A stretch of 64,000 nt of DNA. Origin: Actinomycetaceae bacterium zg-1166. Lineage in GTDB: Bacteria > Actinomycetota > Actinomycetes > Actinomycetales > Actinomycetaceae. Location of the stretch: positions 558,001 to 622,000 of the forward strand of contig CP064953.1 in assembly GCA_015679245.1 (NCBI GenBank), given 5' to 3'. The notes beneath the pieces are model-generated. The model was not told where the DNA came from and made no database searches. It saw only the letters and a list, made by a program, of their open reading frames with translations. Of this stretch, positions 53,779 to 63,301 are shown one piece after another; position 1 is the stretch's first letter, and each line of letters opens with the position of its first letter. The translations under genes and the position numbers were made by a program.

Positions 53779-54034
53779 GGTGAATGCGCCGCAAGGTCAG
53801 GGTGAAACCAAGGCCGGGTGATGAATCATCTGTCGCGCGAGAGCGTAGCCGCTGGTGATGATTGTGGGCAGAAGGCGGAAATACGGCACACGGTCACGCG
53901 TGCGCCCAAAGAATCTCTCTGTAATTAAGGTGAGATAGTCAGGTGAGAAAATCGCATTCTCCCGCATTTTGTGCCATTACGCGACGCATTTCCCGTTGCT
54001 ATCAATCCGTGAGTTCGCAATGAGTTTCACGGCG

Positions 54035-54598
54035 TCAGATATACATCGCCGGATCCATCCACGATTCAGGCGCAGCAGGCTCACGATTAATGGCCGGCAC
54101 TCCAACGGCTGTGGCATTGTCAGGGACATCTCGGACGACGACGGCGTTCGCGCCGATACGCGCTCCATCCCCGATATGCAGTGGACCCAAAATCTTTGCT
54201 CCGGCTCCAACGGTGATGCCGTTGCCGAGAGTAGGGTGGCGTTTGGTCGCACTGAGAGAGGTTCCTCCGAGCGTTACGCCGTGGTAGAGCATACAGTCGG
54301 CACCCACTTCGGCAGTTTCCCCGATCACCACTCCCATTCCGTGATCGATAAAGAAGCGCGGCCCGATTTTTGCCGCGGGGTGAATCTCGATGCCTGTCAG
54401 TGCACGCGAAAGTTGGGAGAGCAGGCGCGCAGGAAGTCGTAACGTGTGCGAACGGTTCCACATCGCGTGAGCGAGGCGGTGAAGCCAGATGGCATGGAGT
54501 CCTGGATAGGCGAGAACAACTTCCAGGTTTGACCGCGCGGCAGGGTCATGGGTGCGGGCTGCGGCAAGATCTTCGCGCAGTGTGCGAACGAAGCTCAC
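54035..54598 (-). CDS. cysE: Serine O-acetyltransferase
   Basis: 187 residues from the GTG at 54598, chosen because GAGGAG stands at the right distance; an ATG 99 bases further up is less likely. It is the short CysE form. Hexapeptide helix motifs are [43 protein letters not shown] and [19 protein letters not shown], with catalytic D-H in FIDHGMG. It makes O-acetylserine from serine and acetyl-CoA. cysK lies just upstream on the same strand, and a shared palindrome precedes both. Confidence 0.95.
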   Translation of the reverse strand: MSFVRTLREDLAAARTHDPAARSNLEVVLAYPGLHAIWLHRLAHAMWNRSHTLRLPARLLSQLSRALTGIEIHPAAKIGPRFFIDHGMGVVIGETAEVGADCMLYHGVTLGGTSLSATKRHPTLGNGITVGAGAKILGPLHIGDGARIGANAVVVRDVPDNATAVGVPAINREPAAPESWMDPAMYI

Positions 54599-54700
54599 AT
54601 ACACTCCTCGTGTGGGACCTGTAGGCTCGCGGTTGAAGCGAGCAAGCTGTGGATGTCTCTTGTGCGCTGCCGAGGTGGGCGCCTCCAGCAACCGCATAAT

Positions 54701-54717
54701 ACTACCACACTAGTAGG
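54701..54717 (-). promoter_or_regulatory. Possible operator upstream of cysE
   Basis: On the minus strand CCTACT-AGTGT-GGTAGT, a 6-5-6 imperfect palindrome like that before cysK. Rrf2-family (CymR/IscR-like) regulators bind sites of this shape; no such regulator is in the window. Confidence 0.45.
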
Positions 54718-54727
54718 TAAATTCTGG

Positions 54728-54822
54728 AGCGGGTGCATGGAGCGGGTGCATGGAATGGGTGTGTGGAGCGGGTGCAGTGGGAGAGCACAGGACGGGTGCA
54801 GGATGGGTGCATGGGGGTGGAA
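54728..54822. repeat. Imperfect GGGTGCATGG-type repeats
   Basis: A run of six or seven related units (AGCGGGTGCATGG, AATGGGTGTGTGG, GACGGGTGCAGG and similar) fills the gap between cysE and cysK. Confidence 0.8.
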
Positions 54823-54930
54823 GTGTGTGAATGGTCGCACCGAGAAGGTGGGTAGCTAAAAGGGTGGATGTGCAGAGATGGCTATCGCGTATCCTCTGCA
54901 CATCCACCTATGGTGTGCGCCTTCTGAACT

Positions 54931-55866
54931 TTAATCAAGGAGTCCTTCGAACAATGGGGTCGAAAGGTAACGTTCGCCAAAATCGGGAACAATGGTGACG
55001 ATCGTCTTGCCGGCAGCTTCGGGACGCTTGGCAATCTCGACTGCCGCTGCGAGGGCTGCACCTGAGGAGATGCCTACGAGGAGTCCTTCCTTTGTGGCAG
55101 TCTTGCGCGCTGTCTCGATAGCTAGGTCGGAAGTGATCGGGAGGACTTCGTCGTAAAGCTCGGTATCGAGAACTTTGGGTACGAAGTTTGCGCCGATGCC
55201 TTGGATTTTGTGAGGGCCAGCCTTACCCTCAGAGAGCAGTGGTGATTCGGCAGGTTCGACAGCCACGAGCTTGATGTCTGGGTTGTATCTGCGAAGTGTG
55301 CGCCCGGTGCCAGTAATTGTGCCGCCTGTGCCAATTCCAGAGACGAGATAATCGATCTTGCCGTCAGTGTCGGCCCAGATTTCCTCGCCGGTGGTGGCTT
55401 CGTGTTTGGCGGGGTTGGCTTCGTTGGCGAACTGTGAAGCGAGAATGGCTCCTGGAGTGGAGGCGACGATCTCGTCGGCAGCGCTCACGGCACCCTTCAT
55501 GCCGGCAGCCGGTTCGGTGAGTACAAGCTGTGCACCAAAAGCACGAAGTAGGGCGCGACGTTCCTTTGACATTGAGGAAGGCATTGTCAGGATGACTGTA
55601 TAGCCGCGTACAGCACCAACCCAGGCGAGGCCGATTCCAGTGTTACCGGAGGTTGCTTCGACGATAGTGCCGCCGGGCTTGAGCACGCCGGACTTTTCCG
55701 CAGCGTCCACAATTGCCACGGCAATGCGATCCTTGACGGAGTTGGCGGGGTTATAGAACTCAAGTTTGGCAAGAATTGTTGCTGAGTCTTCGGGTGCGAG
55801 GTGGTTGATCTTCACTATCGGTGTGCGCCCCACAAGAGCGGTGGCGTCCTCATAAATCTGTGCCAT
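54931..55866 (-). CDS. cysK: Cysteine synthase A
   Basis: 311 residues, full length. PLP lysine in NPANSVKDRIAVAIVDAA, substrate loop EATSGNTGIGLAWVGA, phosphate-binding GIGTGGTITGTGRTLRR and GIGANFVPKVL. It converts O-acetylserine and sulfide to cysteine. The ribosome site GAGGAG precedes the ATG. A palindrome (55941-55957) lies upstream. With cysE downstream it forms the cysteine synthesis pair. Confidence 0.96.
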   Translation of the reverse strand: MAQIYEDATALVGRTPIVKINHLAPEDSATILAKLEFYNPANSVKDRIAVAIVDAAEKSGVLKPGGTIVEATSGNTGIGLAWVGAVRGYTVILTMPSSMSKERRALLRAFGAQLVLTEPAAGMKGAVSAADEIVASTPGAILASQFANEANPAKHEATTGEEIWADTDGKIDYLVSGIGTGGTITGTGRTLRRYNPDIKLVAVEPAESPLLSEGKAGPHKIQGIGANFVPKVLDTELYDEVLPITSDLAIETARKTATKEGLLVGISSGAALAAAVEIAKRPEAAGKTIVTIVPDFGERYLSTPLFEGLLD

Positions 55867-56270
55867 GATTCTCCTCGAAGCTGTGGCGATGAAGTGGAGG
55901 CGGGCCGACGAATCTGCCGCTCACCTTGGAACGGAACTAACCTACTATATAAGTAGGGTTCATGTCAAATTGGGGAAGGGAAACTGAGGTGTCGAGATAA
56001 AGGAACGGAGACAAAGAAGACGAGATGAGAGGCGCAGGTAGCGCAGAGGCTACAGAAGTGAGAGAGGTGGGAAAGCGTAGAGATTAAAGGAGACGGCAAA
56101 CACGATGCCAACCAACGAGTGTGGATAATGGAGTGCGTGAAGTTGAGAGACCAACAGAGCATTCATGAATGCACGTTGCTTCGGTGCTGGTAGCATCTAG
56201 AGCGCTGGGGCGTTTGACTGTTGCCACTTGAGATGCCAGTTAGTCAGTTAGTGGGGCGCGCAGTGAAGAA
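55867..56270. other. Intergenic region upstream of cysK
   Basis: 404 bases. Apart from the cysK palindrome I see no gene or clear structure; a purine-rich stretch runs across about 55980-56100. Confidence 0.5.
55941..55957 (-). promoter_or_regulatory. Possible operator upstream of cysK
   Basis: CCTACT-ATATA-AGTAGG, a perfect 6-5-6 palindrome 75 bases before the cysK start. It resembles the site before cysE at 54701. The shape suggests an Rrf2-type repressor; this is inference. Confidence 0.55.
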
Positions 56271-56954
56271 TTAAATCCGAGTCTCCCCAACTTCTGCCGG
56301 TTTTCCTCCCGTGATTATTCCCCACGATTGTTCCACTATCCGCCCTGGTGCGGGGATTACATTGAGGGCACCGGAGGAGAGGCGTGCAATTCGTGGAGCT
56401 ACATCCTCCATAGTCGAGAGGATCACGCGCACACCTTTGCTTTCATATTCCACTGTGTAGGCCCACCCCGCGTTAGCAAACTCAGCGAGATAACGTCCAG
56501 CGTACGCATGAGGAAGAAAAAGTTCCCAGGAAGGAAGAAGAGCTCTCTGTACCAGGGGCATTCCTTCCATTGCCTGTTTGATTGAATCAGCGTAGGCGCG
56601 CACGAGTCCGCCTGTTCCAAGTAGTGTTCCTCCAAAGTAGCGCGTCACTACAGCAGCAATATTGAACACTCCAATGCCTGTAAGCATGTCAAGCATCGGG
56701 CGTCCAGCTGTGCCTGAAGGTTCTCCATCGTCGGACGAATGTAGTGTAGGCCTCGAATCGAGGTGTGCAATAGCGAAGGCACTGCAATGGTGGCGAGCGT
56801 CAGGAAATTCGGTGCGAATAGTTTCAATGAAGTCGCGCGCTTCGGCTTGACTATCGCAACGCTGAAGCGTGGTGATGAATCGCGAGCGTTTGATTTCCAG
56901 CTCGGCGCGTGTGTTGTAACCGGAAGTGGGCACGAGGCGAGACTGGGTGAACAT
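56271..56954 (-). CDS. YigZ/IMPACT family protein
   Basis: 227 residues if the ATG at 56954 is used (AAAGG five bases upstream); another ATG four codons earlier is possible. The UPF0029 domain shows EIKRSRFITTLQRCDSQAEA, HHCSAFAIAHLDSR with SSDDGEPSGTAGRPML, and VVTRYFGGTLLGTGGLVRAY. A DUF1949-like C-terminal domain follows. The human homologue IMPACT binds GCN1; the bacterial role is unclear, perhaps ribosome-linked. Confidence 0.92.
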   Translation of the reverse strand: MFTQSRLVPTSGYNTRAELEIKRSRFITTLQRCDSQAEARDFIETIRTEFPDARHHCSAFAIAHLDSRPTLHSSDDGEPSGTAGRPMLDMLTGIGVFNIAAVVTRYFGGTLLGTGGLVRAYADSIKQAMEGMPLVQRALLPSWELFLPHAYAGRYLAEFANAGWAYTVEYESKGVRVILSTMEDVAPRIARLSSGALNVIPAPGRIVEQSWGIITGGKPAEVGETRI

Positions 56955-57289
56955 GTCGCCTTTCATTGTGGTGTGTAAGTGGAGTGAGGCGTGGTAGTGG
57001 CCTCGCCTCATATCTTAGAAGCCTCATATCGTGGAAGAGGGTGAGGTAGGAGGAATGGTCTACATGCGTCAACGTGCTTCTCACGTGAAGAGTGAGATCG
57101 TGAACCTGGTGTTTATCCTCTCGAATATGCGCGCAGTAAAGCCTGAACTGCCCTAAGGATTGTGCGAGTAGGGACTCTCGACCTGCATTTATGCTGAATA
57201 ATCCACCATACTTGTGGGAGTCGCCTTTGCGACCTCCGTAGATTTGACGGGCAGCGATGCCTGTCCTGAGAGTAAGGTCACCAGCCAGC
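56955..57289. other. Intergenic region between yigZ-like gene and transporter gene
   Basis: 335 bases between divergent genes. Promoters are expected for both; I could not identify any with confidence and see no gene. Confidence 0.4.
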
Positions 57290-58891
57290 ATGACTAGTGT
57301 CTTTAGTTATCTCGCCGAAGAACCCATTGTCCTCCTCTTCCTCCTTATTGGCGTGGGCATGTTCATCGGCCACATTAAAATTAAAGGGGTGGGTCTGGGG
57401 GCTGCGGCTGTCCTCTTCCTCGCCATTGGCCTTTCAGCGCTCGGTCAGGCTGAAGGGGTTGAAGTACGTGTCCCACCAATTATGGGCATCTTCGGCCTTG
57501 CCCTCTTTGCCTTTGCGATTGGAAATAATTCGGGTGCCACGTTCTTTCAGAATCTCAAGCGCGCTGGAGGGCCGATTCTCACGATGGTGGTTCTCTACTG
57601 TGTGACTGCTGGCGTTGGTGTCCTCGTGGGCACGAAGGTATTCGGCATGAACATCGCTCTTATTGCTGGAACTTTCGCTGGTGCTGTTACAAACACACCA
57701 GCTCTTGCTGCTGCGGGTGAGGCTTCTGGAGATCCAGGAACAGCTACGGTGGGTTATGCGGTGGCTTATCTCTTTGGTGTTGTTGGCATGATTATTGCGG
57801 CGGGTATGGCTCTTCGTCACAGTGCCAGCGATGCCGATAATCCCACTCCCGTCACTCACGCCAATGTGCGAGTTGAGCGCGATGATCGCCCTACGGTGGG
57901 GGAATTTATCGGCGAACTTGCTTGCACAGTTGAAGTTTCGCGTTTGCGCCGTGGTGAACAAGGCAAGATCTGGGTTCCTGAGCGTGACGAAGCTATCGAG
58001 CCTGGGGACATTATGACCGTCGTCGGCGAGGCTGATCGCGTGCGGGAAGCGATTGAGAATATTGGGCACCAGTCCACGCACTCCCTGCGTCGTGACCGCC
58101 ACTTCCTCGACTTCCGCAGAATTACGATCTCTCAGCACTCTATCGCCGGTAAGACGGTGGAAGAGGTTGATGCGATACTCGCGCAGAAGTGGGGAGCGCG
58201 GATTTCGCGTGTGCGTCGCGGGGATGCCGACATGCTTGCCACCCCCTCTTTTCTTCTCGAACTCGGCGACCGTGTGCGAGTGGTAGGCCCGCCCCTCAAG
58301 CTCAAGGAAATCTCCCGCTTCCTCGGAGATTCCGAACGCGGACTCACCGATATTAATCCTGTGGGTCTGGGACTTGGCTTGGCTCTTGGCGTCATGGTGG
58401 GCGAGGCGAAAATTCCGATCCCCGGCGGTGGACACTTCTCCTTGGGAGCAGCAGCAGGCGTGCTTATCGTCGGAATCATTATGGGTAAAATTGGGCGTAT
58501 CGGCCCTGTTATTACTGCCCTTCCCCACTCAGCTAACGCCGTGTTAGGTGAGATTGGCCTCCTTATGTTCCTCGCTCAGGCAGGCACGAACGCAGGTGGG
58601 CAGATCGCTTACGCTTTCTCTGGTGGAGATTGGTGGAAGATTCTTCTCCTAGGCATGATGATGACGACGATACTTGCTTTGGGCATGTACTTCTTCATGC
58701 GACGTATCTTCAAGATCGGTGGAACGAAACTCTCGGGTATGCTCGGTGGAATGCAGACTCAACCAGCTGTTCTCGCTTTTGCTAACGACCGTACAGGAGC
58801 CGATCCTCGGGTGGCACTGGGCTATGCGCTCGTTTATCCCGTGGCGATGATCGGAAAAATTCTTGTGGCTCATGTGATCGGGGGGCTGTAG
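57290..58891 (+). CDS. AspT/YidE-type putative transporter with two TrkA-C domains
   Basis: 533 residues from MTSVFSYLAEEP, with AAGG upstream. Five membrane helices (IVLLFLLIGVGMFIGHI onward) precede two central cytoplasmic RCK_C/TrkA-C domains at about 195-360 (IWVPERDEAIEPGDIMTVVG; LELGDRVRVVGPP). Five or more helices follow, including SLGAAAGVLIVGIIMGKIG and GLLMFLAQAGTNAG. The architecture is that of aspartate:alanine exchangers and YidE-like proteins. The substrate is unknown. Confidence 0.92.
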   Translation: MTSVFSYLAEEPIVLLFLLIGVGMFIGHIKIKGVGLGAAAVLFLAIGLSALGQAEGVEVRVPPIMGIFGLALFAFAIGNNSGATFFQNLKRAGGPILTMVVLYCVTAGVGVLVGTKVFGMNIALIAGTFAGAVTNTPALAAAGEASGDPGTATVGYAVAYLFGVVGMIIAAGMALRHSASDADNPTPVTHANVRVERDDRPTVGEFIGELACTVEVSRLRRGEQGKIWVPERDEAIEPGDIMTVVGEADRVREAIENIGHQSTHSLRRDRHFLDFRRITISQHSIAGKTVEEVDAILAQKWGARISRVRRGDADMLATPSFLLELGDRVRVVGPPLKLKEISRFLGDSERGLTDINPVGLGLGLALGVMVGEAKIPIPGGGHFSLGAAAGVLIVGIIMGKIGRIGPVITALPHSANAVLGEIGLLMFLAQAGTNAGGQIAYAFSGGDWWKILLLGMMMTTILALGMYFFMRRIFKIGGTKLSGMLGGMQTQPAVLAFANDRTGADPRVALGYALVYPVAMIGKILVAHVIGGL

Positions 58892-58920
58892 AGTCCGCTG
58901 GGGGCGCATGTGAGCCGTGA

Positions 58921-58954
58921 GGGGTGGGCGAGGAGAGACTCGTCCACCCCTTTT
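58921..58954 (+). terminator. Terminator after the transporter gene
   Basis: A 12-bp stem (58921-58932 with 58939-58950, one G-T pair) with a GAGAGA loop and TTTT tail, 29 bases after the stop. Confidence 0.85.
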
Positions 58955-59038
58955 AGTATCTGTATCTTTTAGCATCTTCCAATGTCTGAATTGTGAGATT
59001 TTAGTATCACAAAGTGGGCACCGCCGTACGATTGGAGC

Positions 59039-60091
59039 ATGACGAAGTCCCTTGATCTCGCAGTAATTCCTGGTGATGGGATCGGCCCGGAAGTAGTAAC
59101 TGAAGGACTCAAAGTTCTGCGTGCTGTTGCACACGATTCCATTGACCTCTCGACCACTACCTACGATCTAGGAGCCGGGCGTTACCACCGCACTGGTGAG
59201 ATCCTCACGGATGCAGATCTTGAGGCTATTGCTTCCCACGAAGTCATCCTCCTGGGTGCTATTGGCGATCCTTCGGTTCCTTCGGGAGTACTCGAACGCG
59301 GTTTACTTCTCAAACTTCGTTTCAGTTTCGATCACTACGTCAATCTTCGCCCCACGAAGTACTTTCCCGGTGTGCCAAGCCCGCTGTCGAACCCCGGAGA
59401 GATCGACTTTCTCGTCGTGCGTGAAGGAACTGAGAGCCTCTACTGCGGCAATGGAGGCACTGTGCGTGAAGGCACACCCCACGAAATTGCTACCGAAGTC
59501 TCCATCAATACGGCTTTCGGAATTGAGCGCGTGGTGCGTTATGCCTTTGCTCAAGCTGATCGCCGCAAAAAGCATCTCACTCTCGTCCACAAACACAACG
59601 TTCTCGTACACGCCGGTGGCCTCTGGCGTCGTATCGTCGAGGAAGTGGGAGCCTCCTACCCGCAGGTGCGCGTGGACTACTGCCACGTTGACGCGGCTAC
59701 GATTTACCTTGTCACCGATCCAGAGCGTTTCGATGTGATCGTTACCGACAACCTTTTCGGCGATATCCTCACCGACGAAGCTGGCGCTATCACTGGTGGA
59801 ATCGGCCTCGCCGCTTCAGGGAATATCAACCCTGATGGCACTTTCCCTTCAATGTTTGAACCTATCCATGGTTCAGCTCCCGATATTGCGGGCACTGGGA
59901 AGGCTGATCCTACGGCGACGATCTCCTCGGTGGCTCTTCTGCTCACTCACCTCGGTTATGTTAATGAGGCAAGACGCATCGAAACAGCTGTGGAGATGGA
60001 CATGGAGGTACGCGCCAAAGCAGCAGAGGCTGGATCGCCGCTCCAGCGCTCCACAAGCGAGATTGGCAGTGCTATCGCAGCACTCCTCTAA
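59039..60091 (+). CDS. leuB: 3-isopropylmalate dehydrogenase
   Basis: 350 residues. [20 protein letters not shown] at the start, substrate arginines in [20 protein letters not shown] and [13 protein letters not shown], Lys/Asp in the region [16 protein letters not shown], metal aspartates in [19 protein letters not shown], and the NAD-binding [15 protein letters not shown]. It oxidises and decarboxylates 3-isopropylmalate in leucine synthesis. ilvE follows 119 bases later. Confidence 0.95.
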   Translation: MTKSLDLAVIPGDGIGPEVVTEGLKVLRAVAHDSIDLSTTTYDLGAGRYHRTGEILTDADLEAIASHEVILLGAIGDPSVPSGVLERGLLLKLRFSFDHYVNLRPTKYFPGVPSPLSNPGEIDFLVVREGTESLYCGNGGTVREGTPHEIATEVSINTAFGIERVVRYAFAQADRRKKHLTLVHKHNVLVHAGGLWRRIVEEVGASYPQVRVDYCHVDAATIYLVTDPERFDVIVTDNLFGDILTDEAGAITGGIGLAASGNINPDGTFPSMFEPIHGSAPDIAGTGKADPTATISSVALLLTHLGYVNEARRIETAVEMDMEVRAKAAEAGSPLQRSTSEIGSAIAALL

Positions 60092-60210
60092 CCTGCATAT
60101 CACGAAGTAGGTGCCTGGTACATCCTGTGTCAGTGCAAAGTGTTGAACTGACACAGCGGTATCCTCGTTGTCAGAAAGAACGTGAATACACACATCGAAA
60201 GAAGAATCCC

Positions 60211-61350
60211 ATGAGCCACACACCCACACAGCTTGAGCTGGAAGCCTCACTACCAGTGCCAGGAGCCGCTGAACTTTCCGGGCGTTTCGAGCTTCACCCC
60301 AATCCGAATGCCGCTTCTACCACTGAGCGACAGGAGCGTATGGCCAAGCTGCGCTTCGGTAAGGACTTTTCTGACCATATGGCTCATATGGTGTGGACGA
60401 AAGAGAACGGGTGGCACGATCGTGTGATCGAAGCCTATGGCTCACTCAGCCTAGATCCAGCTGGTGCAGTGCTTCACTACGGGCAGGAAGTATTCGAGGG
60501 GCTCAAGGCATATCGCCATGAGGACGGCTCAATCTGGACTTTCCGCCCCACGTATAACGCGGCACGTCTAAATTATTCAAGCCGTCGCCTAGCTATTCCA
60601 GAAATGACGCACGAAGATTTCCTTGGATCAATCGTTGGGCTTGTACAGGCCGATCATGAATGGGTGCCGAGCGCCCCTGGTTCCTCCTTCTACCTGCGTC
60701 CCTTTGTTTTCGCCTCAGATGCCTTCCTCGGAGTCTCAGCCGCCTCACGTTACGACTACTACGTCATCGCCTCTCCCTCAGGAGCCTATTTTGCCAATGG
60801 TTTCGCGCCGATTAACGTGTGGGTTGAACCCACATATCACCGTGCTGGGCCTGGGGGAATGGGAGATGCCAAGACTGGCGGCAACTACGCCGCCTCGCTA
60901 CTTCCCAAGGTTGTGGCTCACGAGCAAGGCTACGACGAAGTACTTTTCCTTGATGCGAAGAGCGCTATGAATCTCGACGAACTCGGCGGAATGAATGTCT
61001 TTGTACTTATGAGCGATGGACGTGTGCGCACACCTGCTCTCACAGGGAACATTCTTCCTGGCTGTACGCGTTCCTGCATCATCCAGCTCCTTGAATCTGA
61101 GGGCGTGGAGGTGCGTGAGGAGACGATTCCTCTGGCCGAACTCATAGCTGATTTTGAGGCAGGACGTGCGGTGGAGATGTTCGCCTGCGGAACGGCTGCT
61201 GTAGTAACGGCAATTGGCTCACTCACAGGCGAGGATTTCCATGTGGATATTCCTGGCCACGAACGCACAAAAGAGATTTACGATCTCCTCACCGGAATTC
61301 AACTGGGAAAGCGAGAAGATTCTTACGGTTGGCTTTACCGCCTCGTCTGA
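60211..61350 (+). CDS. ilvE: Branched-chain amino acid aminotransferase
   Basis: 379 residues from MSHTPTQLELE, after GAAAGAAG; the longer in-frame upstream part is unlikely. It is a class IV PLP fold in the longer eukaryote-like form. Phosphate and substrate loops are LHYGQEVFEGLKAYRHEDGS and FRPTYNAARLNYSSRRLAIP, the PLP lysine is in GDAKTGGNYAASLLPK, and ACGTAAVVTAIGS closes the active site. It catalyses the last step of Leu, Ile and Val synthesis and pairs logically with leuB. Confidence 0.95.
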   Translation: MSHTPTQLELEASLPVPGAAELSGRFELHPNPNAASTTERQERMAKLRFGKDFSDHMAHMVWTKENGWHDRVIEAYGSLSLDPAGAVLHYGQEVFEGLKAYRHEDGSIWTFRPTYNAARLNYSSRRLAIPEMTHEDFLGSIVGLVQADHEWVPSAPGSSFYLRPFVFASDAFLGVSAASRYDYYVIASPSGAYFANGFAPINVWVEPTYHRAGPGGMGDAKTGGNYAASLLPKVVAHEQGYDEVLFLDAKSAMNLDELGGMNVFVLMSDGRVRTPALTGNILPGCTRSCIIQLLESEGVEVREETIPLAELIADFEAGRAVEMFACGTAAVVTAIGSLTGEDFHVDIPGHERTKEIYDLLTGIQLGKREDSYGWLYRLV

Positions 61351-61381
61351 GCGTGGAGTGAAGCAACTTGAGGACGAACAG

Positions 61382-62206
61382 ATGGTTGAGGGAGCATCCT
61401 ACTCGATTGAGCAGTTGCCTGGGCGAATAGGAGGAAGATTTCCACGACGTTTTGACGTTCTCACCTCTACAGCACTTCCGATCTCGCTCAACCTTGCCCT
61501 CGATCACAGCCTTGCCCTCTCTGTGGCGAGGAGAGTGCGCCCAGCCTGTCTGCGAATCTGGCAGTGGCGTGAACGTAGCGTGGTGATGGGTTCTTCACAG
61601 TCGCTTTCTAACGAAATTGACTATGAGGAGGCACGCCGGCGAGGCATTGCGATACGTCGACGTACTTCCGGGGGTGGGACGATGTATATGGATCCTGCCC
61701 ATGCTCTCACCTATTCCCTTATCCTCCCGACGAAAGAACTTGACGGCCTGAGCTTCGAGGAAGCCTATGCCTTCTGTGACTCCTGGGTGGTAGAGGCACT
61801 TTGTGGCCTTGGAGTCCCTGCCTTTTATCGCCCCCTGAACGACGTTGCCACGGTTGAAGGAAAAATTGGGGGAGCAGCAGCGCGCCGCCTCGCGTGCGGT
61901 GTGACGATCCACCACGCCACACTCTCGTGGAAGATTGACTCTGAATCCCTTCTCGCTGTGACGCGACTCTTTCGCAAGGATCTAGGAGGGCGAGGAACGC
62001 GCAGTGCTCAGAAGAAGGTGGTCTGCGTGAGAGATTACGCTTCTGTGAGTAGAGAAGATGTGTACGAAGCAATGCTCACTGCTCTTGCTGCGCGTGCGGA
62101 AGAAGGCTTTCGTATGGCTAGTTACCGCCCCGATGAACTTCTTCATGCACGGAAGTTGGCAGCACAGAAGTTTGACGATCCCGCCTGGATCGGGCGTATT
62201 CCCTGA
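61382..62206 (+). CDS. Lipoate-protein ligase A family protein
   Basis: 274 residues from MVEGASYSIEQL (GAGG upstream; a GTG at 61358 is possible). The BPL/LplA/LipB fold shows LRIWQWRERSVVMGSSQ, RRTSGGGTMYMDPAHALTYS (lipoyl-AMP loop), VEGKIGGAAARRLACGVTIH with the conserved lysine, and HHATLSWKID. It attaches lipoate or octanoate to dehydrogenase E2 or GcvH lysines. The typical NDV motif (LNDVATVEGKIGG) supports LplA over LipB. It follows ilvE by 31 bases. Confidence 0.85.
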   Translation: MVEGASYSIEQLPGRIGGRFPRRFDVLTSTALPISLNLALDHSLALSVARRVRPACLRIWQWRERSVVMGSSQSLSNEIDYEEARRRGIAIRRRTSGGGTMYMDPAHALTYSLILPTKELDGLSFEEAYAFCDSWVVEALCGLGVPAFYRPLNDVATVEGKIGGAAARRLACGVTIHHATLSWKIDSESLLAVTRLFRKDLGGRGTRSAQKKVVCVRDYASVSREDVYEAMLTALAARAEEGFRMASYRPDELLHARKLAAQKFDDPAWIGRIP

Positions 62207-62261
62207 AAATTGGCTTTCATGCTTTGCTCTGAAGCTGAGGCCTACGGGGGAAAGTTAAAAG

Positions 62262-63011
62262 CTACACCAGTAGACGTGGACCAAAGACAGCCGTGCCTAC
62301 ACGAATGATCGTTGAGCCCTCAGCAATGGCGATATCGAGATCATGGGTCATCCCCATCGAGAGTTCGACAAGGGAATCGTAGCCAGCCCTGCGTAAGCTC
62401 TCGCGCAGTTCACGCACCACAGAGAAAGAATGAGCGATTGTGCCCACATTCTCAGTATGTGCCCCGATTGTCATAAGACCGATGGGGCGAAGATGAGGAA
62501 GAGCAGCGATGGCACCCACAAGTTCTTCAGCGAGAGCAGGATCAACACCGTATTGGGAGGGAGCACCCGAGGAATTTACCTGCACCATAATGTCGAAGGG
62601 ATCTGTGGCTTCACCTCTCGCGATACGCTCACCTTGGAGACGGTTGAGGCGTTCAGCAAGTTTGAGCGTATCCACTGTCTCAATACACTGCGCCCAGGCA
62701 AGAGCCTTGCCTGCCTTATTGGACTGAACGTGCCCAATCACATGAGTACGGTGCGTGCACGGTGGTGTGGACGTGAGCGTGTGAAGGCCAGATTCTCCCT
62801 CTTCAAGTTGATGGATGAGATTGTGGCCTAGGAGTTGTGCTCCTGCATCCAAGGCTGCACGCACACGTGCGAGACTCTGATATTTGACCGCGAGTTCAAT
62901 ACTCACGCTCTCGGACTCTCGCCCGGCTTTTACTTCGGCTTCGCGCACACGCTCCTCAAGGGTGTGATAACGCGCGGCGATCTCTTCAAGCCCTGGAATT
63001 ATCTCAGTCAT
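62262..63011 (-). CDS. YggS/PROSC family PLP-binding protein
   Basis: 249 residues. The fold is type-III alanine-racemase-like: ELAVKYQSLARVRAALDAGA with the PLP lysine, HVIGHVQSNKAGKALAW, IMVQVNSSGAPSQYGVDPAL, LRPIGLMTIG, SMGMTHDLDIAIAEGSTIIR and GTAVFGPR. The motif usually written GEN is GHN here. The family controls free PLP levels and affects amino-acid pools. It is leftward, convergent with the lipoate ligase gene. Confidence 0.93.
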   Translation of the reverse strand: MTEIIPGLEEIAARYHTLEERVREAEVKAGRESESVSIELAVKYQSLARVRAALDAGAQLLGHNLIHQLEEGESGLHTLTSTPPCTHRTHVIGHVQSNKAGKALAWAQCIETVDTLKLAERLNRLQGERIARGEATDPFDIMVQVNSSGAPSQYGVDPALAEELVGAIAALPHLRPIGLMTIGAHTENVGTIAHSFSVVRELRESLRRAGYDSLVELSMGMTHDLDIAIAEGSTIIRVGTAVFGPRLLV

Positions 63012-63070
63012 CTCCTACCTCCGCCAGGCAAGCATACTCACGCATGAAGAGGTAGACGAGTCTGACCACA

Positions 63071-63218
63071 GGTACCTGGCCCGTGTGAGGTCGATCCTCC
63101 AGGTGTCTTCGGTGAAGCCGACACGACACAGGTCCCCGCCCGTGGGGGAACATAGGCTTCTGAGCCATGCATTGCTCAAGATCGCTCAGCAGATCCCCGT
63201 CCATAGGGAGCATAGGAG
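63071..63218. CRISPR. Possible degenerate type I-E CRISPR relic (three units)
   Basis: Three related 28-base units start at 63071, 63131 and 63191, a constant period of 60 (28 + 32). Unit 2 (GGTCCCCGCCCGTGGGGGAA) and unit 3 (AGATCCCCGTCCATAGGGAG) both end in CATAGG after a GC stem and agree at about 20 of 26 aligned positions with one gap. Unit 1 is weaker. The stem plus 28/32 geometry fits type I-E arrays of actinobacteria. No cas gene is in view. Confidence 0.35.
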
Positions 63219-63301
63219 GAGAGATTGGATGCGGCGATCAGCGAGGAACGGCAGGGGTACGAACGGCAGGAGGCACAGTTTTCTTCACATGAGTGTAGAT
63301 A

